A stretch of 64,000 bases of DNA from CAIOYC01 sp965277345 (GTDB lineage Bacteria > Pseudomonadota > Alphaproteobacteria > Caulobacterales > Caulobacteraceae). Position 1 is the stretch's first letter. Each line of letters starts with the position of its first letter. The stretch spans positions 1,736,001 through 1,800,000 of the forward strand of contig CBDICI010000004.1 of NCBI GenBank assembly GCA_965277345.1. Reading direction: 5' to 3'. The position numbers and the translations under genes were made by a program. The notes beneath the pieces are model-generated. The model did no database searches and had not been told where the DNA came from. It was given only the letters and a program-made list of their open reading frames with translations. Positions 26,131-33,545 of the stretch are shown here, in pieces.

Positions 26131-27321
26131 ATGACCCGCTCCTACCTCGCCCTCGGCGCGCTCAGCCTGCTGTTCTTCGTCATCACCGCGGGCAGTTTCA
26201 CCTCGCTGGGCGTCGTTCTGCCCGACATGGTCAATGCCCTGCATTGGGACTGGTCGCAGGCGGGCCTCGGCTACACCGTGCTGGGCGTGGCGTGCGGGCT
26301 GGCCAGCCTGGCGCCGGCCCTGGTGATCCGCAGGTTAGGGGTCCGGCCCTCCCTCGTCCTCGGCGGCATCCTGATGGCGGGGGGGTTCATCGGCTTCGCC
26401 GCCGCCGCGACCACCGCGCGCTATCTCATGGGCGCCGCCGCGCTCGGCGTGGGCTTCGCGCTGCTGGCCACCATCCCGGCCACCTATGTGCTGTCGCGGT
26501 TGTTCCAGCATCTGTCGGCGGCGTTCGGCGTCTATTTCACCGCCGGTGGATTGGGCGCCGCAGCGGGCCCTCTGTTCTACAATCTGGCCAGGGCGGCCCA
26601 TCTGGACTGGCGCGGATACTGGGGCGCCTTCGCTCTGGTCACCCTCGTCACCGCATCGCTGGCGGCCGTCCTGTGCGGCGTGCCGGCGGACGATGCTCCG
26701 CCCTCCGCCGACACCCAGGAGACGGTCGAGGGCTGGAGCGTGGGCGACGCGCTGCGTACCCCCAATTTCTGGATCATCGCCGCCGCCTACACCGCCTATC
26801 TGCTGTGCGAGACCTCGGTGACCAGCCTGTCGGTGGCGCACCTGGCCGGACGGGGCATCGCGCCGGCCGTGGCGGCGGGGATGCTGAGCCTGCAGGCCCT
26901 GGTCAATGCCGGCGCCCGGGCGGCGGGCGGGGCCTTGGGCGAACGGGTCCGGCCGCGCACCCTGGTGATGGCGGCCCTGGCCTTGACCACGGTTGGAATC
27001 GGGGCGCTGGCGCTGGCGCGGGGCTATCCCTTGATGATCGTCTATGTGCTCGGCGTCGGGATCGGCTATGGCGTCAGCTATCTGGCCTCCACGGTGCTGC
27101 TGCTCGACACCTTCGGGCGGAAGAAGAACCTGGAGCTGTTCTCCATCATGTGTCTGGTCTCGACCCTGGCGGCGGTGGGCCCCTGGATCGGCGGCGCATT
27201 GAAGGACCACACCGGCGGCTTCGAAGGCGCATTCTGGCTGTTCGCCGCGGTGGCGGCGGCGGCGCTGGTGGCGGTGGCGCTGATGAAGCCGCCGCGTTCG
27301 CCTCGTCCTTCGACAGGCTAA
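26131..27321 (+). CDS. MFS transporter (12 TM)
   Basis: Inner-membrane carrier of 396 residues with about 12 hydrophobic helices. The N-terminal half has FFVITAGSFTSLGVVLPDM and the central loop (about 195-215) is charged. It resembles the OxlT/monocarboxylate group in its WDWSQAG motif. With the receptor at 23620 it would import a compound from the periplasm. Its stop codon lies in a palindromic repeat, so the last residues (RSPRPSTG) come from repeat sequence and are probably not conserved. Confidence 0.88.
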   Translation: MTRSYLALGALSLLFFVITAGSFTSLGVVLPDMVNALHWDWSQAGLGYTVLGVACGLASLAPALVIRRLGVRPSLVLGGILMAGGFIGFAAAATTARYLMGAAALGVGFALLATIPATYVLSRLFQHLSAAFGVYFTAGGLGAAAGPLFYNLARAAHLDWRGYWGAFALVTLVTASLAAVLCGVPADDAPPSADTQETVEGWSVGDALRTPNFWIIAAAYTAYLLCETSVTSLSVAHLAGRGIAPAVAAGMLSLQALVNAGARAAGGALGERVRPRTLVMAALALTTVGIGALALARGYPLMIVYVLGVGIGYGVSYLASTVLLLDTFGRKKNLELFSIMCLVSTLAAVGPWIGGALKDHTGGFEGAFWLFAAVAAAALVAVALMKPPRSPRPSTG

Positions 27322-27333
27322 GGATGAGGCGAA
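27297..27333. terminator. Hairpin at the end of the MFS gene (half of repeat family B)
   Basis: TTCGCCTCGTCCTT and AAGGATGAGGCGAA form a 14-bp stem (one G-U pair) around CGACAGGCT. The stem contains the core CCTTCGACAGGCT of family B. The MFS stop TAA is inside. No T-run follows, so termination is possible but not certain. Confidence 0.6.
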
Positions 27334-27377
27334 AGGGTAGAAAGCGGGCAAATTCTAAAGCGCCATCGACGCGCTAG

Positions 27378-28154
27378 CTAGGCCAGGGCGATGGCCGACA
27401 GCAGCCGCCCGTAGTCGCCTTCGCCCCGCCTGAAGGCGCGGCGGTTGGAGAAGAACAGCGCCTCTTCCGCACAGGTGTCACGCCCGATCCACTCCGCCTG
27501 CGTCACGCCTGACGCCGCGAGGCGCGAGAGCACGAAGGCCGGCAGATCGAACAGGCGCTTGTCGGCAGCAACCCCCGGACTGAAGAACGCCTCATGGCCG
27601 GGGTCCTTGTCCATAAAAGCGCGCACAAAATCTTCGCCCACCTCGTAGGACTGGGACCCGATGCAGGGGCCGACGGCAGCCAGGATACGCCCGCGCTCTG
27701 CCCCTTCGCTGACCATGGCCTCGATGGCGCTTTCCACTACGCCGCCGAGCGCGCCGCGCCAGCCCGCGTGCACCGCCGCCACGATGCGCGCCTGCGGATC
27801 GGCCAGCAGCACGGGGGCGCAATCCGCCGCCAAGGCGCCGCAGACCAGGCCCGGCGTGGTGGTTACCACCCCGTCGCCCTGTGGCCGTTCTTCGTCCCAC
27901 GGATGGTCGGCCAGCAGCACGGTGGCGGAATGGATCTGATAGCAGGTGAGCAGCGACCCCGGCTCCGCGCCGAACCAGGCCGCGGCGCGCCGCCGGTTCT
28001 CCGCCACGTCCGCCGCCTCGTCCTTCGATCCCCGGCCGACGTTGAGGCTCGCATAGAGCCCGGTGGAGGCCCCGCCCTGGCGGGTGAAGAAGGCGTGCCT
28101 GATCCCGGGCGCCGCGGACAGCATCGGCGAGGCGAGGGGTGAAATCTCTGTCAT
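27378..28154 (-). CDS. pgeF: Laccase-domain polyphenol oxidase/purine nucleoside phosphorylase (PgeF/YfiH)
   Basis: Cytoplasmic protein of 258 residues of the YfiH family. Copper/zinc-type ligands are visible in CYQIHSATV, ADCAPVLLAD and AAVHAGWRGAL. The opening RHAFFTRQGGASTGLYASLNVG is canonical. Family members act as adenosine/inosine phosphorylases and oxidise phenols, and are linked to peptidoglycan recycling. Two close starts exist (28154, 28166); 28154 gives the usual length. It is divergent from the 54-residue gene at 28237. Confidence 0.9.
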   Translation of the reverse strand: MTEISPLASPMLSAAPGIRHAFFTRQGGASTGLYASLNVGRGSKDEAADVAENRRRAAAWFGAEPGSLLTCYQIHSATVLLADHPWDEERPQGDGVVTTTPGLVCGALAADCAPVLLADPQARIVAAVHAGWRGALGGVVESAIEAMVSEGAERGRILAAVGPCIGSQSYEVGEDFVRAFMDKDPGHEAFFSPGVAADKRLFDLPAFVLSRLAASGVTQAEWIGRDTCAEEALFFSNRRAFRRGEGDYGRLLSAIALA

Positions 28155-28236
28155 GGACGTGCTCATAGCCCGATGAACGGTCGAACAAAACCGTCGGGAC
28201 TGCCATCTGCGCTGTGTCGGGAGACGAAATAGGACC

Positions 28237-28401
28237 ATGGATCAGGCCATCGAACTTTTGCAGGAAGTGACGCGGCAGGATCTGGAGGCGTGCGAGTCGG
28301 CGATCCGTGCGGACGATAAGGCGACCGCGCTCGCGGCCATCGAGCGGGCCTTCGCCAAGATCGACACGGCCCTCGACATCATCCGCGCGGCGCCGCGCTA
28401 A
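28237..28401 (+). CDS. Small protein, 54 aa, function unknown
   Basis: An ORF of 54 codons with a Shine-Dalgarno-like AGGA 5-6 bp ahead of ATG. The product (MDQAIELLQEVTRQDLEACE... ending IIRAAPR) is predicted as a helical pair with charged surfaces and a regular hydrophobic pattern. Its TAA overlaps the midA TAG by two bases in convergent orientation. Third-position GC is high, as in real genes here. Reasonable but unproven; I do not recognise a family. Confidence 0.6.
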   Translation: MDQAIELLQEVTRQDLEACESAIRADDKATALAAIERAFAKIDTALDIIRAAPR

Positions 28402-29477
28402 AACCCGGCCATTGCGAGGCCGGGCGTGTGGACGCACACCACCTTGAACAGGGCGCCCATCTGGTGCGGATCGGTCAGACGGTGAAGCTGGCGGGCCAGG
28501 GTTTCCGCCTGATCCGGCCGGGCCTTGGCCAGGGCCGCGGCGCGTCGTTCGATGCCCAGTTCCCGCAGGAAATCGCCCTGCTGAACGATAGCCGTCGTCT
28601 GCGCCCCCGCCGCGCGCGCAGAGGCGGCGAAGGCCGGGAAATCGGCGTAGACGGTAAGGTCGGCTTCGCCGGCGGTGTCCAGCACATCGACCCTGGTGTG
28701 CCGTTGCAGCGCTTGCAGCGTATCGCCGGGCTCTAGCCGATTGCGGCCGTAGTCGATGAGCAAGGCCGCGCCGCCGTCCACCGCGATCCGGACGCCGACT
28801 TCCGCCCCCAGCGCTTCCTGCGCCGGCGAGACTTCGATCACCGCTCCCAGGGGCAGATCGCCCAGCCCGGCGGGGGGGTCAAATCCGCTTGGGGCCGGCG
28901 AGAGGCCAAAGGCGAGGGCGCCCTCCGCATCCAGCCCCACCCGCTGCTCGGCCCAGCCGACGTCGGTGCGCACGAACTGGCGGGCGGGCAGGCAATCGAG
29001 CAGTTCGTTGGCGATCAGGATCATCGGCGCGTCGGGTACAACCTCGGCCAGGGTGGAGGCCCAGCGCGGGCCGTGCGCCGCCAGTTTTTCCCGCTGCAGA
29101 GCGCGAAGCGGCCCTGAGCTCTCCACCAGCCAAAGATCGGCCGCTGCGCGGAAGGTGGGAACGACGCCCGCCGCACGGAGTGCGTCCGCCATCAGCGTCC
29201 CGTCGCCGGGGCCCATCTCCACCAGACGGAAAGGCGCGGGCTGCCCCAGGCGCGTCCACACATCGACGGCCCACAGCCCGATCAACTCGCCGAACATCTG
29301 CGAGATCAGCGGCGCGGTGATGAAGTCGCCCTCGGCCCCCAGCGCCGGACGGGTGGCGTAGTAGCCGAACTGCGGATCGTGCAGGCACAGGCGCATGAAC
29401 GTCTCCACGGTCATGGGCCCGTCGGCGGCGATCAGGCTTTGCAGCCGGGCCTTAAGGCCGGTGGGCTTCGGGCTCAT
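28398..29477 (-). CDS. MidA/NDUFAF7-family SAM-dependent protein arginine methyltransferase
   Basis: Protein of 359 residues. Motif I of the methyltransferase is EMGPGDGTLMADAL (about residues 90-103). The family signature LHDPQFGYYATRPALGAEGDFITAPLISQMFGELIG (read in pieces) lies at the start, and ANELLDCLPARQF follows. Mitochondrial NDUFAF7 methylates an arginine of complex I. The start is ATG 29477, inside the last 26 bp of lgt, so it is translationally coupled to lgt. Other in-frame upstream codons overlap lgt further. Confidence 0.88.
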   Translation of the reverse strand: MSPKPTGLKARLQSLIAADGPMTVETFMRLCLHDPQFGYYATRPALGAEGDFITAPLISQMFGELIGLWAVDVWTRLGQPAPFRLVEMGPGDGTLMADALRAAGVVPTFRAAADLWLVESSGPLRALQREKLAAHGPRWASTLAEVVPDAPMILIANELLDCLPARQFVRTDVGWAEQRVGLDAEGALAFGLSPAPSGFDPPAGLGDLPLGAVIEVSPAQEALGAEVGVRIAVDGGAALLIDYGRNRLEPGDTLQALQRHTRVDVLDTAGEADLTVYADFPAFAASARAAGAQTTAIVQQGDFLRELGIERRAAALAKARPDQAETLARQLHRLTDPHQMGALFKVVCVHTPGLAMAGF

Positions 29478-30438
29478 CGGCGTAGTCGGTGGCGGCGAAG
29501 GCGTCGGCATGGCCTTCCGGCACATCGGCCGGTGTGGCGTCCGGCATAGGGTCGACGACCTGCGTTTCAACCACCGGCAAGGCCAGCGCCCCCGGCCGGC
29601 GCGACAACCACAGCAGATACAGGCCCGCGGCCACCATGGGGATGGACAGCATCATCCCCATGGTCAGGCCGAGGGGGAAGTGGGGCATGTTGCGGTCCGG
29701 CTCGCGCACGTTCTCCAGCGCGATGCGGAACAGGCCGTAGAACAGGACGAACAGCCCGGTGATGGCGCCGCGCCGCGGCAGCCACTTCAGATAATGGGTG
29801 GCGAAACGCAGAATGAGGAACAGGGCGATCCCCTCCAACCCCGCCTCATAGAGCTGGCTGGGATGGCGCGGCTGCATGTCGGCGGCGGGAAAGATCAGCG
29901 CCCACGGCACGGTGGTCGGCCGGCCCCAGAGCTCGCCGTTGTTGTAGTTGGCCATCCGGCCGAAAAAGAGACCGAAGGGCACGCAGGGGGCCACGAGGTC
30001 GGCCAGCCGCAGCGCCTTGCGCCAGGTGGCGACGGCCACCTCTCGCGGGGTGGCGACCGCCCGGTCGATGCCGGCGTTGCGCCAGGAGAACCAGACGATG
30101 ACGCCCGCTACCGCCAGGAAGGCGCCGTGGAACGACATCCCCCCGTGCCAGGGCTGGAACATCTCCAACGGGTCGGTCCAGATGATGGTCGGGTTATAGA
30201 ACAGGATTGACCCCACCCGCCCGCCGACCAGGATGGCCAGGGTCAGCCACAGCACGAAATCGTCGATCTGCCGCTCGTTGACGGTGGGCGGCGTTCCCCG
30301 CCACAGCCTGGCATTGCGCGTCAGCCACACGCCGTATCGCCAGCCGAGCAGGATGCCGGCGATATAGGCCACCGCGTACCAGCGGATGGCCAGCGGCCCC
30401 AGATGCACCATGACCGGATCGAGGTGGGGATAGATCAA
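29452..30438 (-). CDS. lgt: Prolipoprotein diacylglyceryl transferase
   Basis: Integral membrane enzyme of 328 residues with about seven helices that adds diacylglycerol to the lipobox Cys of prolipoproteins. The signature is readable: RWYAVAYIAGILLGWRYG at the N-terminus, GGRVGSILFYNP, the catalytic HGAFLAV, FFGRMANYNNGELWGRP, and RHPSQLYEAGLEG. A charged C-terminal tail of about 50 residues extends beyond the core. It is transcribed with midA. Confidence 0.96.
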   Translation of the reverse strand: MIYPHLDPVMVHLGPLAIRWYAVAYIAGILLGWRYGVWLTRNARLWRGTPPTVNERQIDDFVLWLTLAILVGGRVGSILFYNPTIIWTDPLEMFQPWHGGMSFHGAFLAVAGVIVWFSWRNAGIDRAVATPREVAVATWRKALRLADLVAPCVPFGLFFGRMANYNNGELWGRPTTVPWALIFPAADMQPRHPSQLYEAGLEGIALFLILRFATHYLKWLPRRGAITGLFVLFYGLFRIALENVREPDRNMPHFPLGLTMGMMLSIPMVAAGLYLLWLSRRPGALALPVVETQVVDPMPDATPADVPEGHADAFAATDYADEPEAHRP

Positions 30439-30500
30439 AAGGGCGGCTCCAAGAACGCAGCCAGCTTATGCCAGAGCCTTGCCGGCTTGGGCAGTCCCGA

Positions 30501-31430
30501 TCATTCCAGCCCGTAGATCACGCAGGCGCTGCGGCTGAGAAGCTGGAGCGGCGGTTGCAGCGGCAGGATCTGGTCGGCCGAGACTTCCTCGCCCGGCGCC
30601 GGCGGAGGCGGCGGGGGCGGTGAAGGGGGCGCTGACACGGCGGCGAACGGCACGCCCTGAATACGTCTGGAGCCTGTCACCGTCACCTCCTGCACCCCGC
30701 CGGCGTCCTCGCCGAGCCCCCGCGCCGCGCCGGCCACCAGCACGTCGGTCTCGCAGGCGCGGCTGGTGGGGTCGATCAGGCGCACCCGGCCGAGCTTGGC
30801 GCCGGTCTCCTCCGCCGCCAGTTTGGCCCGGCGCGCGGCGTCGGCGACGGCGGCCCTGAACAACTCGGTATTGGTCTCGTTCTCCGGTTCGAGGCTGAAC
30901 GAGACCTGGCCCATGGAGATGGGGTGGGCGGAGGCCACGGCGGCATAGGCGCGCTCCAGCACCGCCATGTCGCGGACCTGCACATTGACGTTCACCCGCA
31001 CCTCGTAACGGTCGATCTTGTCGGCGCGGACATTGTTCTGCAGGTTGCCGTCCTTGTCGCGGTACTGTTCGTAGATCGGGCTGACGTTGAGCGAGGTCTC
31101 AACCCGCGCCTTGTCCGCGCCATAGGCCTGCAGCGTCCTGGCCAGGACCCGCACCTTGTCGGCGGCGTTCTTCTGCGCCGCGGCCAGCGAGCGGTCGATG
31201 GAGGAGAACTGCGCGCTGAACCGGCCCCGGTTGGCGGGTATGTGGGTCTGCACATGGCCCGAGGCGGCGATGATCGGCTCGCGCATCCACCAAGGCGCCG
31301 GCGCATAGGCCGGGGGCGTGGTAGTCAAGGTCGCCACATAGGGCGGGGCTTCGCCGTGCAGACTGACGGGGGCGGCCCCAGCGCCTCCGCCAGCTAACGA
31401 CAGAGCAGCCACAAGAGCCATCGGGTTCAT
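30501..31430 (-). CDS. SIMPL (DUF541) domain exported protein
   Basis: Periplasmic protein of 309 residues with a signal peptide (ALVAALSLAGGGAGAAP). The SIMPL domain covers about residues 40-240: SGHVQTHIPANRGRFSAQF, then helix AADKVRVLARTLQAYG and the conserved EVRVNVNVQVRD. The C-terminus is Pro-rich (SPPPPPPPAPGEE). ATG 31430 has AGGA 8 bp ahead and fits the signal peptide; an ATG at 31445 overlaps the previous stop as ATGA. Family role is unknown, linked to stress tolerance in some bacteria. Confidence 0.83.
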   Translation of the reverse strand: MNPMALVAALSLAGGGAGAAPVSLHGEAPPYVATLTTTPPAYAPAPWWMREPIIAASGHVQTHIPANRGRFSAQFSSIDRSLAAAQKNAADKVRVLARTLQAYGADKARVETSLNVSPIYEQYRDKDGNLQNNVRADKIDRYEVRVNVNVQVRDMAVLERAYAAVASAHPISMGQVSFSLEPENETNTELFRAAVADAARRAKLAAEETGAKLGRVRLIDPTSRACETDVLVAGAARGLGEDAGGVQEVTVTGSRRIQGVPFAAVSAPPSPPPPPPPAPGEEVSADQILPLQPPLQLLSRSACVIYGLE

Positions 31431-31441
31431 GGCGCGCGTCC

Positions 31442-32182
31442 TCATCTGGACAGCTCATAGATCGCCGAGACGGTGATGCGCACGGTGAGCTGGCCGGGCT
31501 CCACCGGCGTGATGCCGGCGTTGGACTTGACCATGGCGTCGGCGAAGGCGACCCGGCGCAGGGGCACGATCGGTTCGCCGCCGCCGTTCTCGGTCAGATT
31601 CACCAGCCGACCGAGTCGCAGGCCCGCGGCGTCGGCATAAAGGGCGGCCCGGGCGGACAGGGCCTTCACCGCCTGGCGCCGCGCCTCGTCCTCGGAGGAT
31701 CGCGCGTCGGAAAGGCCGAAGTCGATGCCGCTGACCTGGTTGGCGCCGGCGCCGGTCACCGCGTCCACCGTAGGGCCGAGCTTGCCGAGATCGTGGACGA
31801 CGACGCTGACCTGATTCACCGCCTGATAGCCGGTCAGCCGGGGCGGCTGGTTCGGTTCATAGGCGTACTGGCCGTTGAGGTTCAGGGCCGAGGTCTGAAT
31901 GTCCCTGGGCGGGATGCCGGCGGTCTTCAGCGCCGCCACCGTGGTGGCCATGCGGTCGCGATTGGCCTGCATGGCCAGGGCGGCGGTCTTGCCGGTGGTC
32001 TGCACGCCAAAGGCGATCACGGCCTGGTCCGGAGCGATCTTCACCTGTCCCTCCGCCTGGACGTTCAGGGTGGTCGTGCGGAAGGCGGCCTCGTCCATCG
32101 GCGCGGCCGACGCCGTGAAGGGCGCGAGGATGAGCCAGGGCGTCAGCATGGCGCCGGTGAGGTTTCGGCGAAGTCGGGTCAT
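31442..32182 (-). CDS. SIMPL (DUF541) domain exported protein, paralogue
   Basis: Protein of 246 residues with signal peptide (LTPWLILAPFTASA) and a SIMPL domain: LNVQAEGQVKIAPDQAVIAFGVQTTG, then GYQAVNQVSVVVHDL and GIDFGLSDARSSEDEARRQAVKAL. It is a paralogue of the gene behind it, with which it is co-transcribed (ATGA-type junction). Both probably form ring-like periplasmic assemblies, as BP26-type relatives do; this is inference from the family. Confidence 0.86.
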   Translation of the reverse strand: MTRLRRNLTGAMLTPWLILAPFTASAAPMDEAAFRTTTLNVQAEGQVKIAPDQAVIAFGVQTTGKTAALAMQANRDRMATTVAALKTAGIPPRDIQTSALNLNGQYAYEPNQPPRLTGYQAVNQVSVVVHDLGKLGPTVDAVTGAGANQVSGIDFGLSDARSSEDEARRQAVKALSARAALYADAAGLRLGRLVNLTENGGGEPIVPLRRVAFADAMVKSNAGITPVEPGQLTVRITVSAIYELSR

Positions 32183-32273
32183 GACGCGGTCCCTGTGGCT
32201 GGGCGCAAAGGACAGCGCAGAATCGGGGCGATGGCAAGGCCACGCTTGGGCCTACAAAAATGTAAGCGGGCGC

Positions 32274-32302
32274 AAAAAAAGGGCGGCCAGCCGCCGCCCT
32301 TT
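32274..32302 (-). terminator. Rho-independent terminator
   Basis: On the minus strand GGGCGGC and GCCGCCC flank a 5-nt loop, and the stem is followed by TTTTTTT. It lies 24 bp past the stop of the small secreted protein gene at 32326-32580. The A-tract on the other arm (AAA) extends the stem. Confidence 0.9.
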
Positions 32303-32325
32303 CCCGTCGTTCCGGCAAGTCCCGC

Positions 32326-32580
32326 TTAGAAGCGGACCCAGCGGCGGCCGGCCCAGTAGCCGCGGCCGGGATGTTCGCGCCAATAGTAGCGTTCGCCCGG
32401 ACCCCAGCGCCAGCCGTCCTCATGCACCGCCAGGCCCCACGCCGGGCGATAGGCATAGGCCGCCCGGGTGTGCCAGCAATAGCCGGCGCCGTTACAGACG
32501 ATGGCGGCGGAGGCGCCGCCGGCCATGGCGAGCGTGCCGAGGGTAAGGGTCGCCGCCGCAAGCTTGGAAGCCAACTTCAT
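32326..32580 (-). CDS. Small secreted protein, Trp/Arg/Tyr-rich, 84 aa
   Basis: A signal peptide (LAAATLTLGTLAMAGGASA) is followed by a short mature part of about 60 residues rich in aromatics and Arg: CHTR-like CWHTRAAYAYRP and WAGRRWVRF. Two cysteines (VCNGAGYC) may form a disulfide. It is monocistronic with its own terminator. The start is ATG 32580; a longer in-frame opening upstream has no signal-like character. No named family recognised. Confidence 0.74.
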   Translation of the reverse strand: MKLASKLAAATLTLGTLAMAGGASAAIVCNGAGYCWHTRAAYAYRPAWGLAVHEDGWRWGPGERYYWREHPGRGYWAGRRWVRF

Positions 32581-32740
32581 CGGTTTTCTCCAGTATGGGG
32601 TCCCCACTGCGGGAACGACTCCACGTGACAAACGGTGAAATGCCGGATTTCCGGCGCGGTTCCGGCCGCACCGGTCCCCCTGCGTTGCGAGCGGCAAGGC
32701 GAAGTGTTAGGCGGACCCAACCGCCGCGGCCGAACTCCGG

Positions 32741-32816
32741 GGGCGCGTAGCTCAATGGTTAGAGCCGACCGCTCATAACGGTCTGGTTGGGGGTTCGAGT
32801 CCCTCCGCGCCTACCA
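32741..32816 (+). tRNA. tRNA with CAT anticodon (Ile2 or elongator Met)
   Basis: A 76-nt cloverleaf: acceptor GGGCGCG paired with CGCGCCT (terminal G-U), D-arm GCTC/GAGC, anticodon stem GACCG with loop CTCATAA, T-arm GGGGG-TTCGAGT-CCCTC and encoded CCA. CAT reads as Met, or as Ile once the first C is modified to lysidine. The short D-loop AATGGTTA resembles Ile2, but I cannot decide from sequence alone. Confidence 0.95.
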
Positions 32817-32862
32817 CCGCCGTCTTTCTCCCTCTCACCGGCCCCCCTCTACCGGCCGAGGC

Positions 32863-32887
32863 GGAACCCTTCGGATCGGCCCTTGTT
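32863..32887 (+). promoter_or_regulatory. Candidate EcfG-type general stress promoter
   Basis: GGAAC at 32863-32867, then 16 bp, then TGTT at 32884-32887. The alphaproteobacterial EcfG consensus is GGAAC-N16/17-CGTT, so one base differs. The start site would be near 32895, about 30 bp before the operon start at 32925. Confidence 0.55.
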
Positions 32888-32924
32888 GTGGCTGCGTGCC
32901 CTCAAGCGATCCAAGGATCCGGCC

Positions 32925-33545
32925 ATGCAGCCCGATGATCGTGCGCCGCTGAAACGTGGCGCGATCGAACACCTGCTCGACACCGACCACGTGACCGCAC
33001 CCACCCGCCGGGCGCTGGCGGCGCGATTGTCATGGGCGCCGCAGAGCGGGCCCCTCTGCTTCGATCCCGCCGCATTCGCCACGCTGGAGGCGGTCTGCGG
33101 CCGGCTGGTCCCCCAACCCGACCCGAGCCGTCGGGTGGCGCTGGCGGCGCGGCTGGACGAACGGTTGGCCGCCGGGGGCGGGGACGGCTGGCGCTACGAC
33201 GTGTTGCCGCCCGACCGCGTCGCCACGGTTCAAGGCGTGGTTGGGCTTGAGCAGACGGCGAAGGCCCTGTTCGAGGCGCCCTTCGTCGCGCTGCCTTCCG
33301 AGCGTCAGGATCGCGTACTGGCGGCGGTGCAGGCGGGCGATCCGCCGGGCGAGGTATGGCGGACGCTGAACGCGCACTGGTTCTTCATCGACCTGCTGGC
33401 GCAGGTGACCGAGCTCTATTACGCGCATCCCTACGCCCAGGAGGCCATCGGCTTTGCCGGCATGGCCGACGCGCAAGGTTTCCAGGCGCTGGGCCTCAAT
33501 CGGCGCGATCCGGTGGAAGACGAGGCGTCCCTTGCGCCGCTATGA
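32925..33545 (+). CDS. Gluconate 2-dehydrogenase subunit 3-like protein
   Basis: Protein of 206 residues of the family that accompanies GMC dehydrogenases. It includes FATLEAVCGRLVPQPD and WFFIDLLAQVTELYYAHPYAQEAIGF near the C-terminus. Classical subunit 3 has a Tat signal that carries its partner to the periplasm; none is seen here. It heads a nine-gene operon and overlaps the GMC gene. ATG 32925 is the first credible start after the tRNA. Confidence 0.83.
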   Translation: MQPDDRAPLKRGAIEHLLDTDHVTAPTRRALAARLSWAPQSGPLCFDPAAFATLEAVCGRLVPQPDPSRRVALAARLDERLAAGGGDGWRYDVLPPDRVATVQGVVGLEQTAKALFEAPFVALPSERQDRVLAAVQAGDPPGEVWRTLNAHWFFIDLLAQVTELYYAHPYAQEAIGFAGMADAQGFQALGLNRRDPVEDEASLAPL

